A DNA stretch of 7,127 nucleotides from an uncultured Lachnospiraceae bacterium (GCA_947177105.1 CAMWTF010000125.1:1-7127), one strand, 5' to 3'. Positions 1-6,154 are shown, counted from the first letter of the stretch. Notes: generated from the sequence alone by a model not told the origin. Program-made: numbers and translations.

Positions 1-84
1 CGGCAAAACAGGCATAATATTCTTAAAATCTATTGACAAACCGTATTACAAGCACAGCCTATGTTATCAGAGGGAGGACACGGT

Positions 85-855
85 ATGATTTATAAATTGA
101 TTATTTGCTTTCTGGCAGGGATTGGAGCCGGTCTCGGCACCGGGTTTGCGGGCATGAGCGCCGCCGCCGTGATCAGCCCCATGCTCATTACTTTTCTGGG
201 GGTTCCGGCCTATGAGGCCGTGGGCATAGCCCTGGCCAGCGATGTTCTGGCCAGTGCCGTCAGCGCTTACACTTATGGAAAAAACAAGAATCTGGACATC
301 CGCAACGGCCTGGTGATGATGGTTACGGTTCTGCTTTTTACCCTGATGGGCAGTTGGGCGGCCAGCAAGGTTCCGAACACCACCATGGGCAGTTTTTCCG
401 TCTTTATGACGCTGCTGCTGGGAATCAAGTTCATCGTAAAGCCGGTTATGACCACCAAGGAATCCATGAACAGGGTCAGCGGGAGGAAGCGGATCATACA
501 GTCGGTTATCAGTGGAAGTGTCGTTGGGTTTATCTGTGGTTTCGTCGGTGCCGGCGGCGGTATGATGATGCTTCTGATCCTGACCAGCGTTCTGGGATAT
601 GAATTGAAAACGGCAGTCGGAACCAGCGTGTTTATCATGACCTTCACCGCACTGACCGGTTCGGCCAGCCACTTTGCCATCGGTGGGATGCCGGATCTGT
701 GGTGTCTGCTTTTCTGTGTGGCCTCCACGTTGCTGTGGGCCAGAATTGCTGCCAAATTTGCCAACAAGGCCAGCGCCGTCACCCTGAACAGGGCCACGGG
801 CGTGGTTCTGGCAGTGCTGGGAGTTGCGATTCTAACCGTGAATTTTATCAAGTGA
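85..855 (+). CDS. TSUP / TauE-SafE family membrane permease
   Basis: This 256-residue polytopic membrane protein has the size and pattern of the TSUP (TauE/SafE, PF01925) family, whose members move sulfite, sulfonates or other small organic anions across the cytoplasmic membrane. The family's internal duplication is visible. A glycine-rich first helix at about residues 10-24 (AGIGAGLGTGFAG) is followed by PAYEAVGIALASD at 41-53. The second half repeats this as FICGFVGAGGGMM at about 149-161 and ELKTAVGTSVF at 173-183. About eight hydrophobic segments are separated by short loops, with a basic loop near 130-138. The start at 85 is chosen because GAGGGAGG at 70-77 lies seven bases before it. 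An in-frame ATG at 61 has no such site and would put the ribosome binding site inside the gene. The gene converges on the SH3b gene and has no partner enzyme nearby, so the substrate cannot be named. Confidence 0.9.
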   Translation: MIYKLIICFLAGIGAGLGTGFAGMSAAAVISPMLITFLGVPAYEAVGIALASDVLASAVSAYTYGKNKNLDIRNGLVMMVTVLLFTLMGSWAASKVPNTTMGSFSVFMTLLLGIKFIVKPVMTTKESMNRVSGRKRIIQSVISGSVVGFICGFVGAGGGMMMLLILTSVLGYELKTAVGTSVFIMTFTALTGSASHFAIGGMPDLWCLLFCVASTLLWARIAAKFANKASAVTLNRATGVVLAVLGVAILTVNFIK

Positions 856-857
856 GT

Positions 858-868
858 TGCGGTCCGCA
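858..868. repeat. Small palindrome between convergent genes
   Basis: TGCGG and CCGCA flank a single T just after the permease stop, in the 36-base gap between the two convergent genes. As RNA it could fold only as a stem of about four pairs, and neither strand has a U-run after it, so it is not a standard intrinsic terminator. It may help end transcription from either side, or it may be chance. Confidence 0.25.
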
Positions 869-891
869 TAGAGATAGGGACAAAAGATGGA

Positions 892-1221
892 TTATTCAAC
901 TATAGTAGCTAAATCACAACGGATATATCCTGTCTTGTCTCCAATCGGAATCTGATACCATTCATATCCGTGGGCGTCATTTACTGTGTCTAAAAGTAAA
1001 AATGTTTCTCCCTGCAGCGCGATTCCTATTATATCAGAAGAACTGTCAGGAGCAGATCGTATTTTTACGATTTCACCAAAAATTTGAATAAATATTTCAT
1101 TTTTCTCTACACGGGAGTTGATTAACAATATAGTGGCGATAATCGCATATGTGCCGATTATACATGCCGCTATTAATACGAGCTTACCTTTGATGTGTTT
1201 TGTTTTTTTGCTTTCATCCAT
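892..1221 (-). CDS. Small membrane-anchored SH3b-domain protein
   Basis: This gene encodes 109 residues. A short lysine-rich cytoplasmic tail (1-13) is followed by one hydrophobic helix at about 14-35 with no lipobox or clear cleavage site, so it is probably an N-in, C-out membrane anchor. Residues 47-109 look like a bacterial SH3 type-3 domain: VKIRSAPDSSSDIIG, a GETFLLLDTV strand, then YEWYQIPIGDKTGYI. Such domains usually lie outside the membrane and often bind cell wall or peptides. The start is supported by GAGAGG about 13 bases upstream (1235-1240), a somewhat long spacing. The gene is visibly AT-rich: 17 of 60 bases in 1081-1140 are G or C, against 34 of 60 in 1561-1620 of the next gene. 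One short anchor plus one wall-type domain resembles SOS division inhibitors such as YneA, which carries LysM instead; that parallel is inference. It may equally be an unrelated orphan SH3b protein. Confidence 0.82.
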   Translation of the reverse strand: MDESKKTKHIKGKLVLIAACIIGTYAIIATILLINSRVEKNEIFIQIFGEIVKIRSAPDSSSDIIGIALQGETFLLLDTVNDAHGYEWYQIPIGDKTGYIRCDLATIVE

Positions 1222-1270
1222 AAATATTTATTAGCCTCTCATATAGTGTATTGGTTACTTCTTTCCATGC

Positions 1271-1299
1271 ATTGTACCACAATATTTATATGTAATCCA
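1271..1299 (-). promoter_or_regulatory. Probable extended -10 promoter for the SH3b gene
   Basis: On the minus strand TACAAT (1271-1276) is preceded by TG with one base between (TGGTACAAT), an extended -10 element. The matching -35 position 17 bases upstream reads TGGATT, which is weak, as is typical when TG is present. The start of transcription would be near 1264, giving a leader of about 43 bases. A second candidate -10, TATAAA at 1285-1290, has no good -35. Confidence 0.5.
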
Positions 1300-1303
1300 C
1301 CGA

Positions 1304-1315
1304 GAACATATGTTT
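1304..1315. promoter_or_regulatory. LexA/DinR-like operator candidate
   Basis: GAACATATGTTT contains the perfect palindrome AACATATGTT (1305-1314). It fits the core of the Bacillus LexA (DinR) box, GAAC-R-N-R-Y-GTT-Y, at every core position but lacks the outer C and G of the best sites. It lies just upstream of the weak -35 for the SH3b gene, about 83 bases before that start codon, and 16 bases upstream of the -35 of the divergent DUF362 promoter. A 12-base AT-rich palindrome can occur by chance, so the call rests on position as well as sequence. Confidence 0.35.
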
Positions 1316-1331
1316 ATATCCCAAAAACATC

Positions 1332-1362
1332 TTGACTTGAAGTAGGCTTTAAGTTATATACT
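1332..1362 (+). promoter_or_regulatory. MerR-type promoter with operator in a 19-base spacer
   Basis: TTGACT (-35, 1332-1337) and TATACT (-10, 1357-1362) are 19 bases apart, longer than the usual 17. The spacer is occupied by the inverted repeat ACTTGAAG (1335-1342), four bases, CTTTAAGT (1347-1354), with one internal mismatch per arm. A long spacer with a dyad between the two hexamers is the classic design of promoters activated by MerR-family regulators, which untwist the DNA so that RNA polymerase can engage both hexamers. Transcription would start near 1369, leaving a leader of about 74 bases before the DUF362 gene. A shifted -10, TATATA at 1355-1360, would give a normal 17-base spacer and constitutive use. 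A further CTTAAAG at 1366-1372 is complementary to CTTTAAG at 1347-1353. No MerR gene lies in the window. Confidence 0.6.
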
Positions 1363-1442
1363 ATGCTTAAAGCTATTTTATTAACTTTAGCGGTATCTGT
1401 CAAGAATTGGTATTTTTGCACAATCAATGAGAGGAGAAGCGT

Positions 1443-2324
1443 ATGGAAAAGGCAAAGGTGTATTTCACCAGGGAGATCACGCCGGAGGCTGTGATCAGAA
1501 TGTATGAGATGCTGGGAAAGGAGCTGCCGGGCAAGGTGGCGGTGAAAGTACACTCCGGCGAGAAGGGCAACCAGAACTATCTGCGGCCCCAGTTTATGCG
1601 TCCCATGGTGGAGGCGGTAAAGGGAACTGTGGTGGAGTGCAACACCGCCTACGACGGGGCAAGAAATTCCACACAGAAACACAAGATGCTGATGGCGGAG
1701 CATGGGTGGAGCAGATATTTCCAGGTGGATCTGCTGGACGCAGAGGGTCCGGATCTGGTGCTGCCCATTTCCGGGGGCAAGGTGCTGAAACAGAATTATG
1801 TGGGAAAAAACATGGCGAACTATGATTCCATGCTAGTGTTGTCCCACTTTAAGGGGCATCCTATGGGCGGCTATGGCGGAGCCTTAAAGCAGCTCTCCAT
1901 CGGCTGTGCCTCCAGCGCCGGGAAATGTCTGATTCACTCCGGCGGCGCCACCGATGACCAGAACGTTGTGTGGAGTCATGTGGCGGAGCAGGATGCGTTC
2001 TGTGAGGCCATGGCGGAAGCCGCCGGCAGCGTTGTGGAGTATTTTAAGGGAAACACGGCTTATGTCAATATGATGTGTAACCTGTCCGTGGACTGCGACT
2101 GCTGCGCCATAGCGGAGGATCCCTGTATGAAAGATATCGGCATCCTGTCCTCCCTTGACCCGGTGGCGCTGGATCAGGCATGCATGGATCTGATCTACCA
2201 GTCCAAGGATCCGGGCCGGGAACATTTTCTTAAGAGGGTGGAGTCCAGACACGGCACCCACACCATAGACGCGGCGGCGCAGCTGGGCTATGGGACAAAA
2301 GAGTATGAACTGATCTGCGTGTAA
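1443..2324 (+). CDS. DUF362 family protein, ferredoxin-less form
   Basis: This 293-residue soluble protein is recognised as DUF362 (PF04015) from HFKGHPMGGYGGALKQLSIGCAS (about 135-157), the cysteine cluster CDCC (218-221) with C228, and DIGILSSLDPVALDQACMDL (231-250). N-terminal blocks KVHSGEKGNQNYL (35-47) and CNTAYDGARNST (66-77) also fit. Many members carry two CxxCxxCxxxCP iron-sulfur motifs between the GALK and CDC blocks. Here that stretch (about 162-207) has only C162 and C187, so no 4Fe-4S ferredoxin insert is present. The conserved cysteines could still bind a metal or cluster, which is inference. The biochemical role of the family is not settled. GAGGAG at 1431-1436 sits six bases before the ATG, so the start is firm. 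The gene is probably transcribed alone from the MerR-type promoter at 1332-1362, suggesting induction by a chemical or redox signal. Confidence 0.88.
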   Translation: MEKAKVYFTREITPEAVIRMYEMLGKELPGKVAVKVHSGEKGNQNYLRPQFMRPMVEAVKGTVVECNTAYDGARNSTQKHKMLMAEHGWSRYFQVDLLDAEGPDLVLPISGGKVLKQNYVGKNMANYDSMLVLSHFKGHPMGGYGGALKQLSIGCASSAGKCLIHSGGATDDQNVVWSHVAEQDAFCEAMAEAAGSVVEYFKGNTAYVNMMCNLSVDCDCCAIAEDPCMKDIGILSSLDPVALDQACMDLIYQSKDPGREHFLKRVESRHGTHTIDAAAQLGYGTKEYELICV

Positions 2325-2337
2325 AACCGCAGTCAGG

Positions 2338-2357
2338 TTTGGATGTGTACATCCAAA
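2338..2357. repeat. Perfect 9-bp hairpin after DUF362 (copy 1 of a pair)
   Basis: TTTGGATGT (2338-2346) and ACATCCAAA (2349-2357) are exact reverse complements separated by GT, beginning 13 bases after the DUF362 stop. The stem could close with a loop of four to six bases. No U-run follows (the next bases are TACTGATTG), so it is not a standard intrinsic terminator. It may act as an RNA end or stabilising stem, or be a dispersed palindromic repeat. A near copy lies at 7077-7096. Confidence 0.6.
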
Positions 2358-2412
2358 TACTGATTGTCCCAGTATCGTAGGCCAGTCTGTGATATGCAGG
2401 AGCAAGCAAAGC

Positions 2413-2441
2413 TTGAAATTCTAGTAGAAATCAAATACAAT
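2413..2441 (+). promoter_or_regulatory. Sigma-A promoter for the lipoprotein operon
   Basis: TTGAAA (2413-2418) and TACAAT (2436-2441) are spaced by exactly 17 bases in an AT-rich stretch, one mismatch from consensus in each hexamer. Transcription would start near 2448. This is the only good promoter seen ahead of the downstream same-strand genes, so it probably serves the lipoprotein, metallophosphoesterase, GNAT and Nudix genes. The -35 overlaps a weak CAAGC-AAA-GCTTG dyad (2403-2415). Confidence 0.65.
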
Positions 2442-2471
2442 AGAAATTAGTATTTATCAGGGCAGCAGAAG

Positions 2472-2579
2472 ATGGAAAAAATGGAACAGAAAAGATGGTT
2501 GGCGGGGATTGACACTGGAAACCGGGCATTTTGGAGGTACGAAGGGAAGACATGGAGCATAGGAGAAAAAGCCGTATGA
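2472..2579 (+). CDS. Possible 35-codon leader ORF (hypothetical)
   Basis: An open frame of 35 codons begins with MEKMEQKRWLAG and ends with a TGA that overlaps the lipoprotein ATG as ATGA (2576-2579). It begins about 24 bases downstream of the predicted transcription start. Its own ribosome binding site is weak (AGAAG, 2467-2471, directly against the ATG). A later in-frame ATG at 2481 has no better site. The overlap would allow translational coupling to the lipoprotein. No family is recognised, and a chance frame this short is common. It could also be the worn end of a former gene. Confidence 0.3.
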   Translation: MEKMEQKRWLAGIDTGNRAFWRYEGKTWSIGEKAV

Positions 2580-4012
2580 AAAAATCCAGGCACAGGTTTT
2601 TATTCCCCCTGTTTCTGTTTTTGGCCCTGCCTTTGTACCTGTCCGGCTGTGGCAGGACAGAGGAGGATATAGCGGCGGAAGAAGTCTCTTCCTTGCAGCA
2701 GGAAATCCCGGTTGACTTTCCTTTTTATGAATCGGAGAATTTTACCCTTACCTTAGTGTCGCCCGGGGATGCTGCCGGGGAGTATATGCTGATGCTCTGT
2801 GGGGAAGACGGGCAGATCCTACAGCGGATTCCCTGCGGCACTCTTACAGAGCCGTTGACTTTTTCTTATGACGGGCTTGTCTACGGTTCCTGGAGAGATC
2901 TGGAGATTTTTTCCGCCGATTCTGACACGGGACTGTTTTTCCGGTGGAAAGAGGAGCGTTTTTCGGAAGAGCCGATCCGGATTCCCAGATATGCGGAGGT
3001 TCGGGGGTGTGATATGCTCACCGTTTCGGAGGATGAGAAGAACCAGGAAAAGCATATATATCAGTTAAATGAATTTCGGGGGCAGGTGGAGGAACTTCGC
3101 AGCTGGAGTCTGAACCGGGACAGCGGTATGCTGAAGATAGAGGACAGCGTGAAGCAGCAGATCCTGTTTGAGGGGAGCGTCGCTCTGGATATAGCGGGCG
3201 AACCTCTTAACCAGGAGTATTTTGAGTGCTTATTTTGGAATAAACTCTATCTGCTGTGGGATTATTCTGCCGATCCCACAGTTTATGCATGGCTGTATGA
3301 GAAGAGCGCAGAGGGAGACAATGCCCGGGAGGACGGAAGTTCATGGCACACAGCAGAGTATGAAAATCGTCAGGCGTTTCTGGAAAGCTGCGGTTATACC
3401 GGGGAGGAACCCACCTACCAGTATTACGATATGTTCCGGGAGCTTCAATTGGAACTATATCTGGACGAGGAGACGCAGCAATGCTATGGAATTGCCTATT
3501 GGAACCGTGTAAACTGTGATCGGGAGAACGTGCCGAAGCTGTTCGGATTCACCATATGCGATATAGGAGAAAGGCAGTGGGAGGAAGACTTTGCGTTTTC
3601 CTGGCTGTGTGTGGAAACAGCCAGAGGAAATGCGGAGGGAGAAGATCAGGATAGTATCATAGAATACACGAAAAATGGAAAGCCGGATTATTATCTACAT
3701 CAGGGACTCATGGAGGACTGCGGGGTAGAATATATGGGCAATCTGGTGGAAATCGACTTTATATACCGGGAGGATGACACGCTGTTTGTGCGAAATTATC
3801 ATCACGATGCCCGTACTTATACTTCCACGCTCTGCTCCCTGAACAGCTATTTTGATACGAAAGAGCGGCTTGTGTACGAGACGGGCTATTTGACGCATGG
3901 CTCCTGTGAGTTTTATTATTTTTATGAGGGCGATGGGGAGATGCCCGCTTACGGTTTGTTTCTGGACTATAACGGGGGATATGTGATTCCTGAGATGGTG
4001 CGGTTTTGGTGA
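2576..4012 (+). CDS. Predicted surface lipoprotein of unknown function
   Basis: The protein has 478 residues and begins with a lipoprotein signal peptide: basic MKKSRHR, a hydrophobic core (8-21), then lipobox LSGC with the lipid-carrying cysteine at position 25. After removal it should sit on the outer face of the membrane. The mature part is acidic and rich in tyrosine, tryptophan and phenylalanine, with no transmembrane helix, repeat or catalytic motif that I recognise. A tyrosine-rich C-terminal section (about 425-478) alternates polar and aromatic residues like beta-strands. The start at 2576 is preferred because AGGAG (2561-2565) lies ten bases before it and it gives a compact signal peptide. 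An in-frame ATG at 2552 and a TTG at 2531 would add 8 or 15 residues. It heads the probable operon with metallophosphoesterase, GNAT and Nudix genes, which gives no direct clue to its role. Lipoprotein status is well supported; function is unknown. Confidence 0.82.
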   Translation: MKKSRHRFLFPLFLFLALPLYLSGCGRTEEDIAAEEVSSLQQEIPVDFPFYESENFTLTLVSPGDAAGEYMLMLCGEDGQILQRIPCGTLTEPLTFSYDGLVYGSWRDLEIFSADSDTGLFFRWKEERFSEEPIRIPRYAEVRGCDMLTVSEDEKNQEKHIYQLNEFRGQVEELRSWSLNRDSGMLKIEDSVKQQILFEGSVALDIAGEPLNQEYFECLFWNKLYLLWDYSADPTVYAWLYEKSAEGDNAREDGSSWHTAEYENRQAFLESCGYTGEEPTYQYYDMFRELQLELYLDEETQQCYGIAYWNRVNCDRENVPKLFGFTICDIGERQWEEDFAFSWLCVETARGNAEGEDQDSIIEYTKNGKPDYYLHQGLMEDCGVEYMGNLVEIDFIYREDDTLFVRNYHHDARTYTSTLCSLNSYFDTKERLVYETGYLTHGSCEFYYFYEGDGEMPAYGLFLDYNGGYVIPEMVRFW

Positions 4013-4017
4013 AACCG
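4001..4017 (+). other. Small hairpin at the lipoprotein stop codon
   Basis: CGGTTT (4001-4006) and AAACCG (4012-4017) pair across a five-base loop that contains most of the TGA stop. The bases after it are A-rich rather than T-rich, so it is unlikely to terminate transcription. It could mark a processing or attenuation point in the 64-base gap before the metallophosphoesterase. Confidence 0.3.
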
Positions 4018-4076
4018 AAACAAAGGGATTAGTTGAGGTGTCTGTCAGGCAGCGGTCATACGGAAAGGAGGATGAT

Positions 4077-4799
4077 ATGTTTTACATAACAGGAGATACC
4101 CATGGGGAGTTCCAGCGGATTGAGGCTTTCTGCAAACGGTTTGATACCAGCCGAGAGGATGTGATAATAATTCTTGGGGATGTGGGGGTCAATTACAGCG
4201 GGGGATACTATGACAGGGTAAAAAAGGAGTTTTTGGAGGCTTTGCCGATAACGATTTTTGCAATACATGGAAATCATGAGCAGAGACCACAGAACATTGA
4301 GGGATATCGTGAGAAAGAGTGGCGCGGCGGCGTAGTGTATTGGGAAGAGGCGTATCCGAGTCTGCTGTTTGCGAAGGACGGGGAAGTGTTTGACTTGGAC
4401 GGGAAGCAGGCCATTGTCATGGGTGGAGCGTACAGTATCGACAAGATGGTGCGGCTCATGTACGGGTACGGCTGGTGGCCGGATGAACAGCCCTCTGATG
4501 AGATCAAGAGATATGTGGAGAGCAGGCTGGATAAGCAGGGGTGGAAAGTGGATGTGGTATTGAGCCATACCGCGCCGCTGAAATATGAGCCGGTGGAAGT
4601 GTTTCTGACCGGAGTTGACCAGAGCCAGGTAGACAAGTCTACAGAGGAATGGCTGGACGTGATTGAGGACAGGCTGGAATATGAGAAGTGGTATTGTGCC
4701 CATTATCATACGGAGAAGAAGATTGACCGGCTGGAGATAATGTTTGAGAATTTTGACACATTTTGCGGAGAAAGATTTTACGGGGACACCGGGCGATGA
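4077..4799 (+). CDS. Calcineurin-like metallophosphoesterase
   Basis: This 240-residue cytoplasmic enzyme has the full metal-binding set of the calcineurin-like phosphoesterase fold (PF00149): GDTHG at 6-10 (D7, H9), GD at 34-35, GNHE at 65-68, a histidine in SHTAP at 163-167 (H164), and AHYH at 208-211 in place of the usual GHxH. These residues hold two metal ions that hydrolyse phosphomonoesters or phosphodiesters. The substrate (protein, nucleotide or other phosphate ester) cannot be told from this. No signal peptide or membrane segment is seen. The start at 4077 follows AAAGGAGG (4064-4071) by five bases. A GTG further upstream at 4038 is in frame but unsupported. It lies 64 bases after the lipoprotein gene and 28 bases before the GNAT gene on the same strand, so co-transcription is likely. 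Confidence 0.9.
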   Translation: MFYITGDTHGEFQRIEAFCKRFDTSREDVIIILGDVGVNYSGGYYDRVKKEFLEALPITIFAIHGNHEQRPQNIEGYREKEWRGGVVYWEEAYPSLLFAKDGEVFDLDGKQAIVMGGAYSIDKMVRLMYGYGWWPDEQPSDEIKRYVESRLDKQGWKVDVVLSHTAPLKYEPVEVFLTGVDQSQVDKSTEEWLDVIEDRLEYEKWYCAHYHTEKKIDRLEIMFENFDTFCGERFYGDTGR

Positions 4800-4827
4800 C
4801 GGGAATTGGTTTCAGGGGGATGAGAGT

Positions 4828-5736
4828 ATGGGCAAAATATATAAGCTGAGTAATCCCAAAGATGCGGCAGATTTGTTTGCGGGCTGGCAGGAGACTTTGA
4901 TTGATTCCTGCCTGCAGGGTGTCATGGGGGAGATATATGCCGCGTCTTCCCGCTCTGCCATGGCTATGCTGGGTGATTTCTGTTTTCTGGCAGGGGAACC
5001 GGACGCAGAGCTGGTGGCTTATAAGCCGGAGGAATGTGACAGGGATTTTATGATTATGGTTCCACAGGATTCTTCCAGGAGAGAGCCCATGGGAAATAGG
5101 ATTTTGCCGGATCCTCCTCAGAAGCTATCCTGGGAGAAACTGATCCGGCAGAGCTATGGGGATAAGGCGCGTCAGGTAACCCGCTATGCCATCAAGAAAG
5201 AGGAACATATTTGGGATTTGGACAGACTGCGGGAGGCGGTGTCCGGTCTGCCCCCGGAATACACGCTGCGTCTGATTGACAAAGAGCTTTATAGGAAGTG
5301 TATGGAAAATGACTGGAGCCGGGATCTGGTTGCCCAGTACAGAGATTATGAACAATATCGGAAGCTGGGACTCGGCGCGGCAATCCTGCAGGGGCAGGAG
5401 ATCATTGCCGGGGCCTCCTCCTATTCCAGCTATGAGGGCGGGATTGAGATTGAAATTGACACCAGGAAGGATCACCGCAGAAAAGGGCTGGCCTATATCT
5501 GCGGCGCCAGGCTGATCTTGGAATGCTGCTCCCGCGGCCTCTATCCCAGCTGGGATGCCCAGAATCTGCAATCGGTGGCGCTGGCCGAGAAGCTGGGGTA
5601 TCATTTTGACCATGCCTACACGGCCTATGAGATATGGGGGTATGGTTCCGGATGCCAACGGACTGGGAAAGCCGGATATTTGGATGGGAAAAAGTTTGGT
5701 GAGGTAGATAAATATGAAAAAGGTACAATTTTATGA
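4828..5736 (+). CDS. GNAT family N-acetyltransferase (PF12746-like)
   Basis: The 302-residue protein resembles the Firmicutes GNAT_acetyltran family (PF12746), which transfers an acetyl group from acetyl-CoA to an unknown acceptor. The C-terminal half holds the fold: AGASSYSSYEGGIEIEIDT (194-212), the acetyl-CoA loop HRRKGLA (216-222) leading into a helix, and YPSWDAQNLQSVALAEKLGY (239-258), a stretch typical of this group. The N-terminal half (1-150) is less conserved and probably makes the family-specific domain. About 30 residues after the expected end near 270 (GYGSGCQRTG onward) form a low-complexity polar tail that overlaps the next gene. The start at 4828 is chosen for AGGGGGA (4814-4820) seven bases before it. 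Starting upstream at 4744 would overlap the metallophosphoesterase by 56 bases without a matching site. The 23-base overlap with the Nudix gene argues for joint translation. Confidence 0.88.
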   Translation: MGKIYKLSNPKDAADLFAGWQETLIDSCLQGVMGEIYAASSRSAMAMLGDFCFLAGEPDAELVAYKPEECDRDFMIMVPQDSSRREPMGNRILPDPPQKLSWEKLIRQSYGDKARQVTRYAIKKEEHIWDLDRLREAVSGLPPEYTLRLIDKELYRKCMENDWSRDLVAQYRDYEQYRKLGLGAAILQGQEIIAGASSYSSYEGGIEIEIDTRKDHRRKGLAYICGARLILECCSRGLYPSWDAQNLQSVALAEKLGYHFDHAYTAYEIWGYGSGCQRTGKAGYLDGKKFGEVDKYEKGTIL

Positions 5737-6154
5737 CAAAGTGGAAGATAGTCTGCTGCGTTTTGCGGTGATCATAGCCAGATCCGGGGACAAATGGGTG
5801 TTTTGCAAGCACCGGGAGCGGGATACCTACGAGGTGCCCGGCGGGCACCGGGAGCCGGGGGAGAATATCGACGACACCGCAAGGCGGGAACTGTATGAGG
5901 AGACGGGGGCCGTCAGCTATACATTGCAGCCCATATGCGTTTACTCCGTCACGGCTCCCGACAATTTTGACGGGCAGGAGAGCTTTGGAATGCTGTATTA
6001 TGCCCAGATCGAAACCTTTGAATCGGAACTGCACAGTGAGATCGAGAAAATTCTGCTGACGCAGGAGCTGCCCCAGCGGTGGACTTACCCGGAGATACAG
6101 CCCAAGCTCCTGGAGGAGGCGAAAAGGCGGGGGATTCTGAAAACGTGGGAATAA
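5714..6154 (+). CDS. Nudix hydrolase (MutT-like)
   Basis: This 146-residue enzyme has a complete Nudix box, Gx5Ex7REUxEExGU, at 44-66: G44, E50, R58-E59-L60, E62-E63, G65, with PGG just before it. The glutamates bind the Mg2+ used to cleave nucleoside diphosphates linked to another group. The layout FAVIIARSGDKWVFCKH (17-33), then YEVPGGHREPGE (39-50), is like MutT/YtkD-type enzymes that clean oxidised nucleotides. That substrate is only a guess, since Nudix specificity is hard to read from the box. GAGGT at 5701-5705, inside the GNAT gene, lies eight bases before the ATG, and the first 23 bases overlap the GNAT frame. It is probably the last enzyme gene of the operon, with 51 bases to the next frame. 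Confidence 0.93.
   Translation: MKKVQFYDKVEDSLLRFAVIIARSGDKWVFCKHRERDTYEVPGGHREPGENIDDTARRELYEETGAVSYTLQPICVYSVTAPDNFDGQESFGMLYYAQIETFESELHSEIEKILLTQELPQRWTYPEIQPKLLEEAKRRGILKTWE

Noticed and set aside
33..65. TTGACA at 33-38 as the -35 of a promoter for the permease
   Set aside because: No acceptable -10 lies 16-18 bases downstream. TATGTT at 60-65 needs a 21-base spacer and would start transcription inside the ribosome binding site.
61..84. Upstream ATG at 61 as the permease start
   Set aside because: It has no ribosome binding site. The strong GAGGGAGG at 70-77 is placed correctly for the ATG at 85.
67..899. Long minus-strand open frames opposite the permease (67-672 and 273-899)
   Set aside because: They are antisense shadows of a clear membrane protein gene, with no ribosome binding site and no recognisable domains.
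2338..2357. Calling the hairpin after DUF362 an intrinsic terminator
   Set aside because: The stem is perfect, but no run of T follows on either strand within ten bases.
4056..4709. 217-codon minus-strand frame opposite the metallophosphoesterase
   Set aside because: The plus strand carries all metallophosphoesterase motifs, and the antisense frame has no family features.
5402..6034. 210-codon minus-strand frame opposite the GNAT and Nudix genes
   Set aside because: It spans the junction of two well-supported plus-strand genes and is proline- and arginine-rich, like an antisense shadow.
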